Assembly: GCA_035048815.1 (NCBI GenBank)
Contig: JAUCBN010000006.1
Span: forward strand, 21,405,001 to 21,469,000
Reading direction: 5' to 3'
Length of the DNA: 64,000 nt
Origin: Abelmoschus esculentus
Taxonomy: Eukaryota; Streptophyta; Magnoliopsida; Malvales; Malvaceae
Position numbers and translations under genes: made by a program. This document shows positions 50,422 through 62,899 of the stretch, one piece after another. Position 1 is the stretch's first letter; each line of letters begins with the position of its first letter. A model generated the notes under the pieces. The model worked only from the letters and a program-made list of their open reading frames with translations. It had not been told where the DNA came from and ran no database searches.

Positions 50422-53400
50422 ATGAGCACTGAGTCGTTTGAGTCCTTAGGATTGTCTGAGCCAACTTTTAAGGCTATTAAAGAGATGAGCTTTCAGTATA
50501 TGACTCAGGTATCCCCTGTTTTCCCCCTAATTTTGTTTCAGTTCAATTATTTGTATATATTTTAGTTGTCTACTTGTGTGCTTTTGTTGTTGGTTCAGTT
50601 CAATTCAGAGTTCAGTGATATATGATTGTCTAACAAACAGAGGAATAATAGTCGAGTAATTGTTATTGTTCTTTGTTTCTTTTGAGTAGGCCACTGTGTG
50701 TATGCTAAGTTCCCTTAATATTTCTTTTTACCAAATGCAATTGATGGTTTTTGGGCTATATGTTCAGCAGTTGTTAGAATTATATGGTACTGTGTCTATT
50801 TTGATGCAGTTATTTTATGAAAGACATGATTTTGTTAAATTTAATCTGTCGAACTAAAAATTGCAGATTCAAGCCAGTGCAATACCACCACTTATGATTG
50901 GCAAAGATGTTCTTGGCGCTGCAAGGACGGGTTCGGGGAAAACCCTTGCTTTCTTGGTACCTGCTGTTGAGTTGTTATATAATGTTAGATTCACTCCCCG
51001 TAATGGAACAGGTGTTATTGTTATTTGTCCCACAAGGGAGCTTGCCATTCAGGTAAATGTTCAGTTAGTTAAATCCTTTCTTTACTGCTATGCCACCTTC
51101 CACAAATACAAGTGTTCTGAGTGAGAGGTTCATTCTTTTAAATCTAGGATGCTTTTGTCTATTAAGACACTGTGTTTACGTTGTTGAGAATCAGTTCTTT
51201 TAGGAAAAGGATACAGCTAACCTATTTTTGGTAGATATGCAGTATGGAGCTTTGAACGGTAAGTTGATCAATCACTTATTTGGGAGATGCTAAGAGTGAA
51301 AAGATTATGAAAAATTCCATAACCATTTCCCCCTATTCAATTACCATCTATCATCTTCTTTCAATTTTCTTAGTTGTTTCCTCTGTAACCCAATCTCATT
51401 ATGTGGTAATAAAAGAATTTAATAAAGGTTTAGTTTAGGTTTCTTTGTTCTCTTTACAAGTAGTAGAATCAATTTCTGTAAGTTGATGTTTCAACTAAGA
51501 AATGGAACCTTCAAAATTTTCAGACTCATGCAGTGGCAGAGGATCTTCTCAAATACCACTCTCAAACACTTGGATTAGTTATGGGTGGTTCATCCAGAAG
51601 AGGAGAAGCAGAGCGGATTGTGAAGGGAGTAAATTTGTTAGTGGCTACTCCCGGTCGGCTTCTTGACCATCTTCAAAATATGAAGGGTTTCATTTATAAA
51701 AATCTGAAGGTAACTTTAACATTTCTAAACTTCTGTAATATGTTTGTTTTTGTTTTCTTTTTTCCTGGATGACATTGTCATTTGTAATTTTATCTGATTT
51801 AGATTTATAATCTATTTAGTTAAACTCAATTTCCTTGATTTTAATTTCTTCTTGCATGGTTGATAAGTATTTTGAGACCGAATTATAAACCAGAATGCAT
51901 GGTATTTTTAGGAAGTAACTTTTATGACTTAAAAGTATATTGTCCATCTCTTTCTTTAGATGCAACAGATATGTGACATGACCGGAAATCATCATGCTAC
52001 TTGTTTATTCATTTTTACTTCTTAAAAAACAAGCTAATTCTTCTGTATAAATTCCCTTGTACTGGGGTTATGATATACTTGGTAAGCCTACTGAAGTTTT
52101 CCTTGTTTGAATATACCTCTCCAATAACAGATTGACCTCAAATAATCGTGTTTCTACTTTTTATGTATTTAACAGATAACTGAATGATCAAGGGCTGATC
52201 TTTGTTTTAAATATCAAATCATGATGCAATTGTTGTAAGACGAATTTTGGTAGTTATTATGATTTGATTGTTTTAGTTAGTATTCTCTAACCCATGTTTA
52301 TTTTGAATTTATTTCTGGTGAGTTGTTATTTCACTCATAATCCCATTTAGATATGCATTAGCTTACAGTTAATTCATGCAGATAATGTGAAAACCCTCTA
52401 CTCCCTTAGCAGATTAAACTGGATTCAGATTTGTTGTTATACGTCAGGCAAATTATTTTTTTTTGAGAATTTCTGTATTTGCAGTGTCTCATGATTGATG
52501 AAGCCGACAGGATATTGGAAGCAAATTTTGAGGAAGAAATGAAACAAATTATTAAGTATCTTCCTAAGGTGAATCTCTTAGCCATCTATATTGTAGATTA
52601 TAGTTGCACTACGAATTTATAACTTTGAATTATGCCAATAAATTCATCTCTATGATTTCTGAAACTGAAATTGATTGAAACCAAAATAGTGGTATTAACG
52701 GTTTTATGCAATGATATTGCTTTTGAATGTTAAAATATATTTTGCAAAGTAGTACGTGATGGGTTAAGAAGCTTAGCTTTCTGAAGAGGTAAGTACAGTT
52801 GCTCAACTTTTCTCGAAATTGTGAATGACAACCAAGACAATTGGAGTATTGTTCGGGATTTAATGTAATGTTCTTTAAAAGATTAATGGAATGGGTTTGA
52901 ACTATAGAATGTATGTTTCAATTTGCAGAAGTTTAATGTATAAATGGGAGTATCAGACTTTGTTCTTTTGAAAAATATTATTAATCTTGCTAGCATATAT
53001 ATTGTTGGTTGTAATTGCAACCAGTAATAAATTATTTCAAAAATGTTAGCAGGCTCACAAGCTTTGGAGCATTTCTCTACTCTGTAATTGTGACAAATGG
53101 TGCTAGGAGATTGCTAATTATGACACGACTTTAGGCATCGCTGAGTCTTAAATTTGCCAACTTCTATTGTGTTTAAAGCTTAGTATAAGCCTATTTTATG
53201 TGCAGGAAAACAGACAAACTGCTTTATTTTCAGCTACCCAAACTAAGAAGGTTTGTCCTTCACTCTTGATTTTTTTACCATTTTACCTTGAGATATACTA
53301 GTAATCACATATATGCTAGCTTTTCTTCAGAAAGTTGTTTAACTAGGGTAGTTTCTCTTTTGACAGTGTCTTTTCTTTTTGAAGTAATATTCTGGGTTTT

Positions 53401-55303
53401 ATTGTGTGACCAAATTTGCAGGTTGAGGACCTTGCTCGTTTGTCGTTTCAGACAACACCTTTTTATATTGACGTAGATGATGGGAGAAAGAAGGTAGGGT
53501 CAGTCTGAATTTAATCTATCGATACACTTTAAAGTGCACTAGTGGCTTATCCTTTTAACTTAACAAGAAACTTTCATCACTATAGGTCACCAATGAAGGA
53601 TTGCAGCAAGGCTATTGTGTTGTGCATAGTTCCAAAAGATTTATCCTTTTGTATTCATTTTTGAAGAGGAACCTGTCCAAGAAAGTGATGGTCTTTTTCT
53701 CTTCATGCAACTCAGTCAAGTTTCATGCCGAACTTCTTAGATATATTCATGTGGATTGCCTTGATATCCATGGAAAACAGAAACAGCAGAAGCGAACTAC
53801 TACGTTCTTTGACTTTTGCAAAGCAGAAAAGGGTATTTTGCTTTGCACTGATGTTGCTGCTCGTGGACTTGATATTCCTGCTGTGGTATGTTGCTAGTTT
53901 TAATTGGGTTGCCTATGGGTGACTTTCTGTTTATGTTTTCTGCTTTTTGTTGGAACTGTAATATAATATTTGTGTAGCAATGGTTTAAGCTTAACTGACT
54001 ATCGTTTAGGTATTTTCCCCATTTTAATAAAAATTGTGTACATGGTTGTGTATAGGTTAATCTTGAGTACTTCAATTTTTTAAATTTGAGAAAGAATCGT
54101 TTTAATTGAAATATTTTCCTTTCTGTTCTCATGTGTAGGATTGGATTGTGCAGTATGATCCTCCTGATGAGCCCAAGGTGCATGCTTTTTATATATATTT
54201 GCTAGTTATTTTACTGTTTTCCTATCCATGTTGAGTAAACATTTTTCTTTGGAATGTTGCTTTCAGGAATATATTCATAGGGTTGGTCGAACTGCCCGTG
54301 GCGAAGGTGCAAAAGGAAATGCTCTACTTTTCCTGATTCCAGAGGAACTGCAATTTCTTCGCTATCTAAAGGTGCATTATTTTGTTGAATGACCTGTTTT
54401 CATAGTGAGGAAGGAAGTAGGGGCAAGGGAGATATCGACATATGGGGATATGGCTTTTCAATTGGCCACTAAATACATTGGAAGCTTAAAAAATGAATGT
54501 ACCCATATAAAATATATTCCCTTATCCAACACTAACACCCAAGTTTGAATAACATAGGGATGTGGACCTTAATATGTAATTGCAAGGGGTTGGAGTATGT
54601 AAAACAAGACCTCTAGAAATTGCTGGTTTGCAGTCAGTTGAACTGATTCTGATTCTTTCTTTCTTTCTTCTCTTTATGTTTCTAATGACAGGCTGCAAAA
54701 GTCCCGGTTAAGGAATACGAATTTGATGAGAAAAAGCTGGCGAATGTTCAGTCTCATCTGGTATCCTTTTTGCTTTGTTCCATGTCAGTGTTTTGAACTA
54801 ACAAAGTTCGGAGGAGCTTAAGAGAGTTTGCTTGGAATGTTGCAGGAGAAATTGGTGTCGAACAACTATTATCTAAACAAGTCGGCTAAAGATGCATATC
54901 GATCTTACATTCTAGCATACAATTCGCACTCGATGAAAGATATATTTAATGTGCATCGCCTTGATCTTCAGGTACTCCCTTTCTTCCAGCTTATTGAACT
55001 GGAATCTCTACTCAATTCTCTGCAAATCATTTTTGAATGTGTTTGAATCTTAAATTGATTATCGCCTGGTGATAGAATATCAAAACACTGAAGTTACTCT
55101 TAGTAACGTGAATATATGTTTTTGATCAGTCTGTTGCTGCATCCTTCTGTTTTTCATGCCCTCCGAAGGTTAATCTGAACATCGACAGCAATGCATCTAA
55201 ATTTAGAAAGAAAATGGGAAAAGTTGGAGGAACACGAAACCATTTCAGTGAAAGCAACCCCTATGGGAGGCAGAGAAGCGAAGATGATAGTGTAAGGTAT
55301 TAG
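50422..55303 (+). CDS. RH27: DEAD-box RNA helicase, RH27/HAS1 (DDX18) type, N-truncated
   Basis: Twelve exons (50422-50508, 50867-51052, 51524-51709, 52485-52568, 53206-53250, 53422-53493, 53586-53885, 54139-54177, 54267-54371, 54692-54760, 54846-54971, 55130-55303) join to 490 residues from the first available in-frame Met. The Q-motif region is FESLGLSEPTFKAIKEMSF..Q. Motif I is AARTGSGKT (47-55), Ia PTRELA, Ib TPGR, II DEAD (LMIDEADRIL), III SAT, V ARGLD and VI HRVGRTARG. The DUF4217-type tail has SAKDAYRSYILAYNSHSMKD. All catalytic motifs are intact. RH27/HAS1 helicases act in the nucleolus in 60S ribosome and rRNA maturation. Arabidopsis RH27 is about 630 residues, so roughly 140 N-terminal residues are lost where the satellite array abuts. 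The core could still be made from Met 50422; whether it is expressed is unknown. Intron 2 contains a segment repeated at the window end. Confidence 0.88.
51406..51480 (+). repeat. Intron 2 segment repeated at 63926-64000
   Basis: gtaataaaagaatttaataa and the following aggtttagtttaggtttctt.. tctctttacaagta.. agaatcaatttctg recur nearly unchanged in the last 75 bases of the window. It could be a duplicated piece of this gene or a shared transposon end. Confidence 0.85.
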
Positions 55304-55999
55304 TTAAGGTATGATTCAGAGGCACCAGATCATATATAGGGTTACGTGCAGAAGCTGTTAATTAATCTTTTAGTCTTGTCTAAAACTCAATTTTTTTAAT
55401 ATTTTTTTTTATTTTTTAACCGATTATCTTCATATTTTTTATTGTTAATTTTATTTATTTATCTTTATTTAACGATCTAAAAATATATTTTTTATGTATT
55501 AATGATGCTCATTGATTCTCATCGTTAGTATACTCGTTGAACATTGTAAAATTTTCTGATTTTAATAGTTTAGAGGTAAGTATAAGTACTAATGGTACGT
55601 AGAATTTTTTTAATCATTTTAAAAAACATTTTAAAGGGGATTATAACTATATTAATATTGAAAAAAACATTAGATTTACTAGTTTTCATGTGAAAAACTA
55701 GTATTATATACGTAGATATTAGTATTATGTGTAAATCATGATATGTCTTAACTCGAATAAAATTATTATATGTCTTAACTCGAATAAAATTATTCGTTTA
55801 ATCTGTTTTGTAAGCTTGATCTAATCTTAAAAAATTCTATATACAATATTATGCAGAAGCGACATTCTTAACGTTAAGAGAAAGTAACATTTTATTTCCG
55901 TAAATTTTAGCCTAAATGCCAATGGGGGTTGGATTATTATACAAAATGCGAGAAAGAGGGGATTTTAGGGGGAAATCACAGTTGTTGGATGGGGGTCTT
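55304..55999. other. 3' region of the helicase gene and spacer
   Basis: The first 150 bases or so are probable 3' UTR. The remainder is AT-rich with a direct repeat of atgtcttaactcgaataaaa (near 55743 and 55767). No gene is seen. Confidence 0.6.
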
Positions 56000-56310
56000 C
56001 TACACTGACGTGGCAATTAGACGGGCTTAGATAGCACGTGGATACCACAACATGTGAGATGCACACGCGAGTTAGGAGATAAAAGGTACTCCAATGAGTA
56101 CGCGTGATCTTCACGCGTACAAGAGAGCTCTTAAATAGGTCGATCATCTAATCTCAAAGTCCATCTGTATTCTTCGGGTTCTCTTTGGCTTTCGAACGTT
56201 GTTTTCACGCCGTCTTCATCAGACCGGCATCTAGAGCCGCCGATTTCTCTTCTTGTCGTCGCCGCCTCGTAAATCTCTTTTCAATGTCGTCCAATCCTTT
56301 TCCTGTAAGT
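56000..56310 (+). promoter_or_regulatory. Promoter-like region with G-box and CGCG palindrome
   Basis: ABRE-like GACGTGGC at 56007-56014, a G-box CACGTG at 56035-56040, and a perfect palindrome at 56098-56120 with 10-bp arms (GTACGCGTGA and its complement) around TCT, containing two ACGCGT CGCG boxes. A TATA-like ttaaatag follows at about 56131. Downstream is a CT-rich leader and ATG at 56284 (MSSNPFP) running into a GTAAGT donor at about 56305. It looks like a promoter plus first exon, but no continuation exon could be identified. CGCG boxes are bound by CAMTA calmodulin-regulated factors and ABREs by bZIPs; use here is inference. Confidence 0.55.
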
Positions 56311-58029
56311 CTCATTATCTTGATCTCCTTTACACTCTCACGCTCAGTCTTATAATCGCCATGGATTTTGTTTTCAGATTTTACGGTAACGGGAGAAAAT
56401 GGGATAGCGGCCAGTTACTTCCAGTTAAATTGCGGTTGTGACCCACGATTATTAGTGTGATTACGCCTTCCACCGTTGATTTCGTTGGTAAAAGTTTCGG
56501 CAGCGTCACCACCGCTGCCGTTTCTTTTAAACACTACTATAATCTTCTTATCGCGACCCAAGTATGTTCCTTTTCCGCATTTTTTGTTTTTTGTTTCTTT
56601 CAAGATCTATAATCTGTTCATGTTTTTTTTGGATTTGAATCTTTCTATTTTTTAACGTCAATTCTTGATACTTGAATCTTTCTTGTAACATATTTACATG
56701 CGTTAAAAATATTTCTTGGGACGGCTCAACTATAGATTGAATCTTGAATCTTTCTTGTAACATTATTTACATTGAATCTTTCTTGGGAAGGTTGGAAAAA
56801 GGCTTCACTGGAAAGAATATCATTCTTTATCCATTTCTTTATCATTCTTTTGACTCGTTTGACATCTTTCTTTATCCAAGTTAAGTGAAATTGACCAACT
56901 TCAAAAGAAAATGTTTCTCATCTATTTGTGTTCCATGACCTCTATAGTTTCAGAAGATTGATTTTTATTGACCTGGATTTATTTTATATGTCTAATTTTC
57001 TAATATTTTTCATATATTTTAACGATTATATACTCGACTTCTTTTCATGACGGAGAATATGAAAATTTCATTTCATAAAACATTTTCCTGTTTTTAAAAA
57101 TCTTAGACTATTGCTTGATGGGAAATAAATGTCAAATACTGGAAAAGAAATAGTTGTTTGATTTGTTGTTGGCTGGAAAGAAACTCATTCTTCTAACTTC
57201 TTTCTTGTCCATTGCTTGGTTAAATTGGAAAGTAGAAGAATGAAAATTGCAGTTCTTTTACCATATTATAGTATTTTCAAGCTGAGTCAAAGTGACCAAC
57301 TTTAAACGAAATATTTCTCATCTGCTTTTGTTCCTTGTTTTTATAATTTGAGAAGATTGATTTTTATTGGCCTGGATTTATTTTATATGTCCATTTTCCA
57401 AGTTTTTTTTCCTTTGTATCCATATCCTAAAATGTTTTCGGAAGTGACCAACTTTAAAAGAAAATGTTTTTCATCTGCTTTTGTTCCTTGTTTTTATAAT
57501 TTGAGAAGATTGATTTTTATTGGCCTGGATTTATTTTATATGTCCATTTTCCAAGTTTTTTTTCCTTTGTATCCATATCCTAAAATGTTTCCGGATACAC
57601 ATGTTAAAAACACGGGCATCGTTACTTTTAATTTCTTCTTGTGACAGAGAATATGGAATTTTTATTTCTTTAAACATTTCCTTACTTTTGAAAATTTTAG
57701 ACTATTGCTTGATGATAAATAAATGTGAAACACTGAAAAGGGGAATAGTTGTTTGATTTTGTTGGCCGGAAAGAAAATCATTCTTCTAACTTTTTTCATT
57801 CTTCTAACTTCTTTTGAAAATTTTAGACTATTGCTTGATGATAAATAAATGGGTATTGTTACTTTTGACTTCTTCTCATGCCTGAGAATATGAAAATTTC
57901 ATTTCTTAAAATATGTCCCAGCTTTTGAAAATTTTAGACTGGCTTGATGAGAAACAAATGTGGAATGCTAGAAAGGGGAATAGTTGTTTGATTGTTGGTT
58001 AGAAAAAAAAACTTTTGTATACATTGCTT
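56311..58029. repeat. Mosaic of short direct repeats
   Basis: Two families are interleaved. Family A: a 152-bp tandem duplication from about 57292 and 57444 (gtgaccaactttaaa.. tttttattggcctggattta.. catatcctaaaatgtttt), with a diverged earlier copy at about 56888. Family B: blocks at about 57053-57180, 57640-57780 and 57885-58010 with gagaatatg, tttagacta, ttgatg..aaataaatg and gaatagttgtttgatt, repeated again at about 62900-63020. No coding sequence was recognised. Confidence 0.75.
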
Positions 58030-59060
58030 GTTAAAATTAGAAAGCAAAATAAAGATAATGAAAATAACAGTGGGTATTATTTCTTAATGTCAGCTTAAAG
58101 TTCAGCTCTGGTATGTGCCTCCAATATCATAGCCTGGGGATTCTGCATGGAAATTTGCAAAAATTAAGGGTAATTTTTTAAGGCTACTATTTGCCCTAAC
58201 ATGCCATTTGCTGCTTCCAGGGTCAGTACTATTTACCCTGGTGATTGAGAAAATAAAAAATACACTGTTTAATGATATTCTGAAACACACTTATCCCTGT
58301 ATGCCTCTTTCTGGGTATATTGTAAAATTATACATTTTCTGAGTCACAATGTGGCAAAATTAGGGATGGGGGTGACGATGGGAAACCACATTGATTGCCT
58401 TGCTGTTATTTATTTTTCCGAGCTCTTTACGTCTGCTGACATTTCTGACCCCTCAACTATTTTACGTGGTAATTTAATTGCTTGATCTATAGACCTTTTT
58501 ATGAATCAATTTCCTTCAAGGTGATTTTTTAGTGTGATTTTAATAGAACCAACATTGTGTTGATTTTTCGTTACTGATAACATCATCACTGCTTATGAGA
58601 TACGGCATTCTTATAAGAAGAAACGTACGAGTCAAAGTTATTCTTTTGCTCTGAAACTCGATATGAGCAAAAAGCTTACGATCGAGTGGAGCTCGAAAAT
58701 ACTCTTAGAGATGGGTATTGAGTGGTTTGGTTGGTGACGACAACGGCAATATCTGTCTAGAATAATTATTGGTTACCTTTATTTCCTTCTCAAATGGTAT
58801 CTTCTACTCGGAATAATGGCTTAAACAAGGGGTTCTGACACAGCATTTGGAGCTCAAAGAGGACTCCAAATATAGTTGTGTCCGAAGGTTACCAGTTCGG
58901 AACTGGCGCTTTCTTGATCCTCCCTGAGTTGTTGGGGCTTTACAATCTTTCTTGGTGTTTCCTTTATCTCTTTTGTTATTCCTGTTTATCAATCTTCTGC
59001 ACTATCCCTTCATTTCAAATCTATATTGCTGTGGAAGAGCTATTGGTTGTGTTTTTTCTC
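58030..59060 (+). mobile_element. Decayed LINE (non-LTR retrotransposon) fragment, copy 1
   Basis: Around 58575-58740 the plus strand reads, with breaks, TDNIITAYEIRHSYKKKR then SFALKLDMSKK and EWSS. This follows the LINE reverse-transcriptase pattern (TDN.L.A.E..H..K.., then ALKLDMSKAYDRVEW). About 58880-59060 (ctttcttgatcctccctgag.. aagagctattggttgtg) recurs at 61640-61800. The upstream part 58030-58560 recurs at 63010-63560. Many stops make it non-functional. Confidence 0.7.
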
Positions 59061-59418
59061 TGATTTTGTTCCTTATCAAGGCTTTCTTCTTCGACTTTTT
59101 TGGCTTATGTTGTTTTGTTTTTCCTTGTGATTTTCTCTGTTTTTTGAAATAATACCAGCCGACATTATAATAAAAAAAGTTAAGGGTGGTGGATCCGTTA
59201 ATGATTTATTAAATTTTATTTTTTATATATTTTTATGGGTTACACAGATGATCCCTGAATTGTGTGGGGATATTTATTTTAACTATTGATTAAGTAACGC
59301 GTCGTCCATTAAACCTAACCTTCTTATTTTGACCATTGTCATTAAAATTTATAATATTATATATTTAGTCTATTATAGTATTATTTGTCTATTATATTCT
59401 AAATCTAGTCCTTTGAAA

Positions 59419-60838
59419 TGCTTATTTCAAAATTTCTTCTTGAATTGATGGCTGATATTATCATAAAAAATATGACGCCCTTGCCTAAAGATCTTTCAGC
59501 TCAAGTTGTGCCTTATCCTGCTCCAACAATTTTTACACTCATTTTTCACAGCACTGTTGCCTTTTACTTCAGCTGCGACAACTAGTTCATCAATACTTGA
59601 TACATTCACCATCAATGTTATTGTAGAATACCAATCAAAACCCAAGAAATGTAAGCGCTTTATCTATCATATTTTGTGAAATATTTTAGTTCTTGGAGGA
59701 AGATTGCACTGCAAAAGTTAAGTTTGATGACTCTATTTCTTATAAGCCTCTTTCAGTGTCAATTGTTGTAAATCTTCTGCATTTGTTGTCTAACGCCCAA
59801 AGTTATGATAAGCATGTAGAAAGTTCATTGGTTTCTAGTCTTGAGCAAACAAATCTTGAAGGGGTGTTATGAGTGCTGATGAAGATATTGTTCTCCTTTT
59901 AGAGGTTAAGTCCCTTTCCAATCGTGATACAGTTGATAAAGATTCAACTGAGATGAAGGTAGTCGCTAAAGTGAAACATGAAATTGATGCATCATAAAAT
60001 TTTGGCTTCTACTATTTTATCTTTTGTGGATGAGACTCGTTGAGATTTACCTGTGCTGTCTTTATATGTTGAGCTAACTGAAGAGCAGAAAAGATGTGTG
60101 AGAAAAACATTAGTTTAACAGATCTATGAATCGAACTTGCATCTTCTTTGGTCAGACCATAGGCAAACATGAATGATACTGCTTGATCTATTGGTTGGTC
60201 AGGTACTATATTTTTTATGTTACTCCTTGAGGCAACATAATCTAGGGTTTGCATGACTTAATATTGTTCTGGTTAAGTTAAATGTTATTTTCCTATGGTA
60301 TCAGTGAAGTAGAAAGCTATATTCCACGAGGATTCGAGTTCTTTGTTTTCGGTATTTTTATATAAAAAAAAACATTTTCCTTTCCCCTCACCCTAATTTT
60401 AATTGGATTGTAGTTGTATCTGTTGAGCTTTTAGGGTAATAAGAACATTTATTTTCTATAATGTCGTGTATTTGTTTCCACAATGCTGACTTGACCTTAT
60501 TTGATTGACTTTGTTTATAGCCTGATGTTTGTGTATTAACTCCAAAAGATTATGTATGATACAGGTTCTCTACTTTCTGTATTCAATCGCAGTTTCAAAG
60601 ATTATCCCTTTTCATATTCTGCTTCTGCATATAAAAAAAATTCTCCTGACAGTGGTAAAGGTTTATTTAAGTGAATAAACTTGGTTTTCGTTTTCTTTTC
60701 CTAACCAATAAATTTATTAATTTATTTTTTTGCAGATCAATTCTTTGCTGGATGTTTTAACTGCCGAAGATAAGTCATTCCATAGACTTCTTGGTGAAGT
60801 TCCATCTCTTCCTGATTCTGTCTTGACATTATTACTGT
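59419..60838 (+). pseudogene. Symplekin-like pseudogene (mRNA 3'-end processing scaffold)
   Basis: Blocks on the plus strand resemble plant symplekin (ESP4-like), in order: MADIIIKNMTPLPKD (about 59444); ILDTFTINVIVEYQSKPKK (about 59598); EEDCTAKVKFDDSISYKPLS (about 59695); SADEDIVLLLEVKSL; SFVDETR*DLPVLSLYVEL, EEQKRCVRKTLV and HRQT*MILLDLLVGQ (60020-60200); and, after an acceptor at about 60735, SLLDVLTAEDKSFHRLLGEV and PSLPDSVL. In-frame stops are at 60041, 60116 and 60170, so it is broken. Symplekin scaffolds the cleavage/polyadenylation complex in the nucleus. Intron-like gaps with acceptor sites suggest a genomic duplicate, not a retrocopy. The identification is from remembered conserved phrases. 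Confidence 0.65.
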
Positions 60839-61042
60839 TATTCTATTGTGTTTGATGCTGTTATGAAATAAATTTGTGGTGCTAAAATTATGGTGTGGTG
60901 TTTAATTTTGGGACATCTATATAATTGGCACTACTTAAGTATAGCAACGAAGGTAAGTGCATCGAACAAATATTTTAGTATTAATATTTTCTGTTTTATG
61001 ATTTAATATACGATTTTTAAACACTTGTTTTAGCAATCTCCA

Positions 61043-61800
61043 ATGTTAGAAGTGATTATATGTTTACTCATTGATTCAGATTTTCAGAGCCTTCTGCAGT
61101 CTGATATCTACAATTATATCTGGAAGTTATATTGCCCTTCAACGGTAAAAATTAACTGGAGAATGATTCATAACTATGTTCCTACCATGAAAAATCTAGT
61201 TATAAAGACACGGAAGACACTCTCCATGTTAGAAGAGTTGTTTTTTTGCCTGGGAGGTATGGCATCAATTGGGTTTCTACTTATCTACTTCACAACTACA
61301 TGATAATATAGGAGATTGGTTGCTTACTCTCTTTTAAGGTACTTTAGACACTCTCCATGCTGCTAGAGATTTATTTTTCCTGGGAGGTATGGAATCAATT
61401 GGTTTTCAACCAATCTACTTCACAGCTACATGATAATATAGGAGGTTTTTCCTCTTCTTAGGGCAAAGTACTTCCCTAGTGGCTCTTACCTACAAGCTAA
61501 TCTTGGATCATTACCCTCTTTGATCTGGCGCAGCATTTGGAGCTCGAGAGTACTCCAAATGTAGTTGTGTTGGAAGGTTTGTGCTACTTAAGTGATCGTT
61601 CTCAAGTGAAAGATACTTCCGGATACAGTCCGGAACTGTCGCTTTCTTGAACCCCTCCCTGAGTTGTCGAGGGCTTTACAATCTTTCTTGGGGTTTCTTT
61701 ATGAATCTCTTTGGTTATTCCTGGTTATCATTCTTCTGCATTATCCCTTCATTTCAAATCTCTCATGCCTTGGGAGAGCTATTGGTTGTGTTTCTTCTCG
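61043..61800 (+). mobile_element. LINE fragments, C-terminal region
   Basis: IWKLYCPSTVKINWRMIHNY..PT..NL at about 61110-61200 matches the zinc-finger RT-associated (zf-RVT) segment of plant LINE ORF2, usually IWKL.IP.KVK.F.WR..H..LPT..NL. Around 61500-61560 the frame LPSLIWRSIW.S matches the segment just before it. 61640-61800 repeats 58890-59060. The order is scrambled by duplications and stops. Confidence 0.65.
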
Positions 61801-62339
61801 CCTCTCGCCTCGTCTTTAGGGATCTTGTACGCCTCGGAACGCCTCACGCCTTTTAAAACTAAGGTGTTGTTCTATGCAACTACAATAATCATGAGTTCAT
61901 ACTGTTCAATGTCTGAACTTGCTTGATTCGCAGATGTTTTAAATGAAATTCCATTGAAGTATTCTTAGTAGTAATGGTTTTGACCATTTAGCAACCGAGT
62001 GATGCTTTATATCAATAGCATGACGTAGAACAGTGATGAATATGATTTTATATTTTGTTTCCCTCTTTGAAATTTAACAGTATTCTTGAAATACAAGCCT
62101 TGTTGAATGTGAACTAACTCAATTGTATGTTATGAGGCACCAATAATTTAGTAGTTCCTGTTGGATTAAATAACTATTATCTTAGTTTGCATTTTAGATA
62201 AACAATTATCTTAGTTTGAATTTTAGATGAAGATAAACTCTCAATCCAAAGATAAAGGGATAAGAGATAGAGTTTTTATTTAGTTTAAACTCCTAATTGT
62301 AAAAGGAGTCTACAGTTCATTCACATGATTCTACAGTTC

Positions 62340-62545
62340 CTTGGTTTTACGTGATGTTTTTAGGGTCAAGAGACTGTGAAGCATGTTCTCTATCTCTACT
62401 TGTCTGTATTCTCTCACAATTTCAAATTCTCATGGTAATGGTTAAGGCTTATTTAAGTGTATAAATTTTGTTGCTGTCTAAGTCTAATGTTTTTCTTTTC
62501 CTTTTCATTTCAGAAGCCTAATCTTCTTCATTTCTTATTGATGTT
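62340..62545 (+). pseudogene. Second partial copy of the symplekin-like segment
   Basis: ETVKHVLYLYLSVFS (about 62355-62400) resembles the HVLYRLY phrase that precedes the EDKSF..LLGE region of symplekin. The following bases (ggcttatttaagtg.ataaa.. ttttcttttcctt.. cag) parallel 60650-60735, the intron of the first copy. It is therefore a diverged duplicate of that part of the pseudogene. Confidence 0.45.
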
Positions 62546-62899
62546 TACGGGTAAGCACCAAAAGCTATAAAACTGGTATATCTTGTCTGTTTCTCTATAT
62601 TACTTGTCCTTATAATTTGTTTCCCGATTTATGGCTGCTTGTCCTAGAGATGGATAGTAGTTTCAGTACTTGGGATTTGTTTGGTGCTTTAAGAACGAAA
62701 CTTTTTAACATTTATTTTCAAATATGTTTATTGAATAGAATAAGTAGGCTGAGAGCTATTTATTATCCCTTAATGAAGAACCTTCAAGATCAGATTTTAT
62801 TACAAAGGAAAAAAATCATTTATTTAAAAGATTATATCTTGTATTCACGTCCATACAAGTGTCAAAAAACATAGGTGTTGTTGCTTTCGACTTTTTCTC

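Noticed and set aside
56253..56441. Frame MSSPPRKSLFNVVQ as a protein
   Set aside because: It begins at a non-ATG codon and crosses a good GTAAGT donor. The ATG at 56284 in another frame fits a first exon better.
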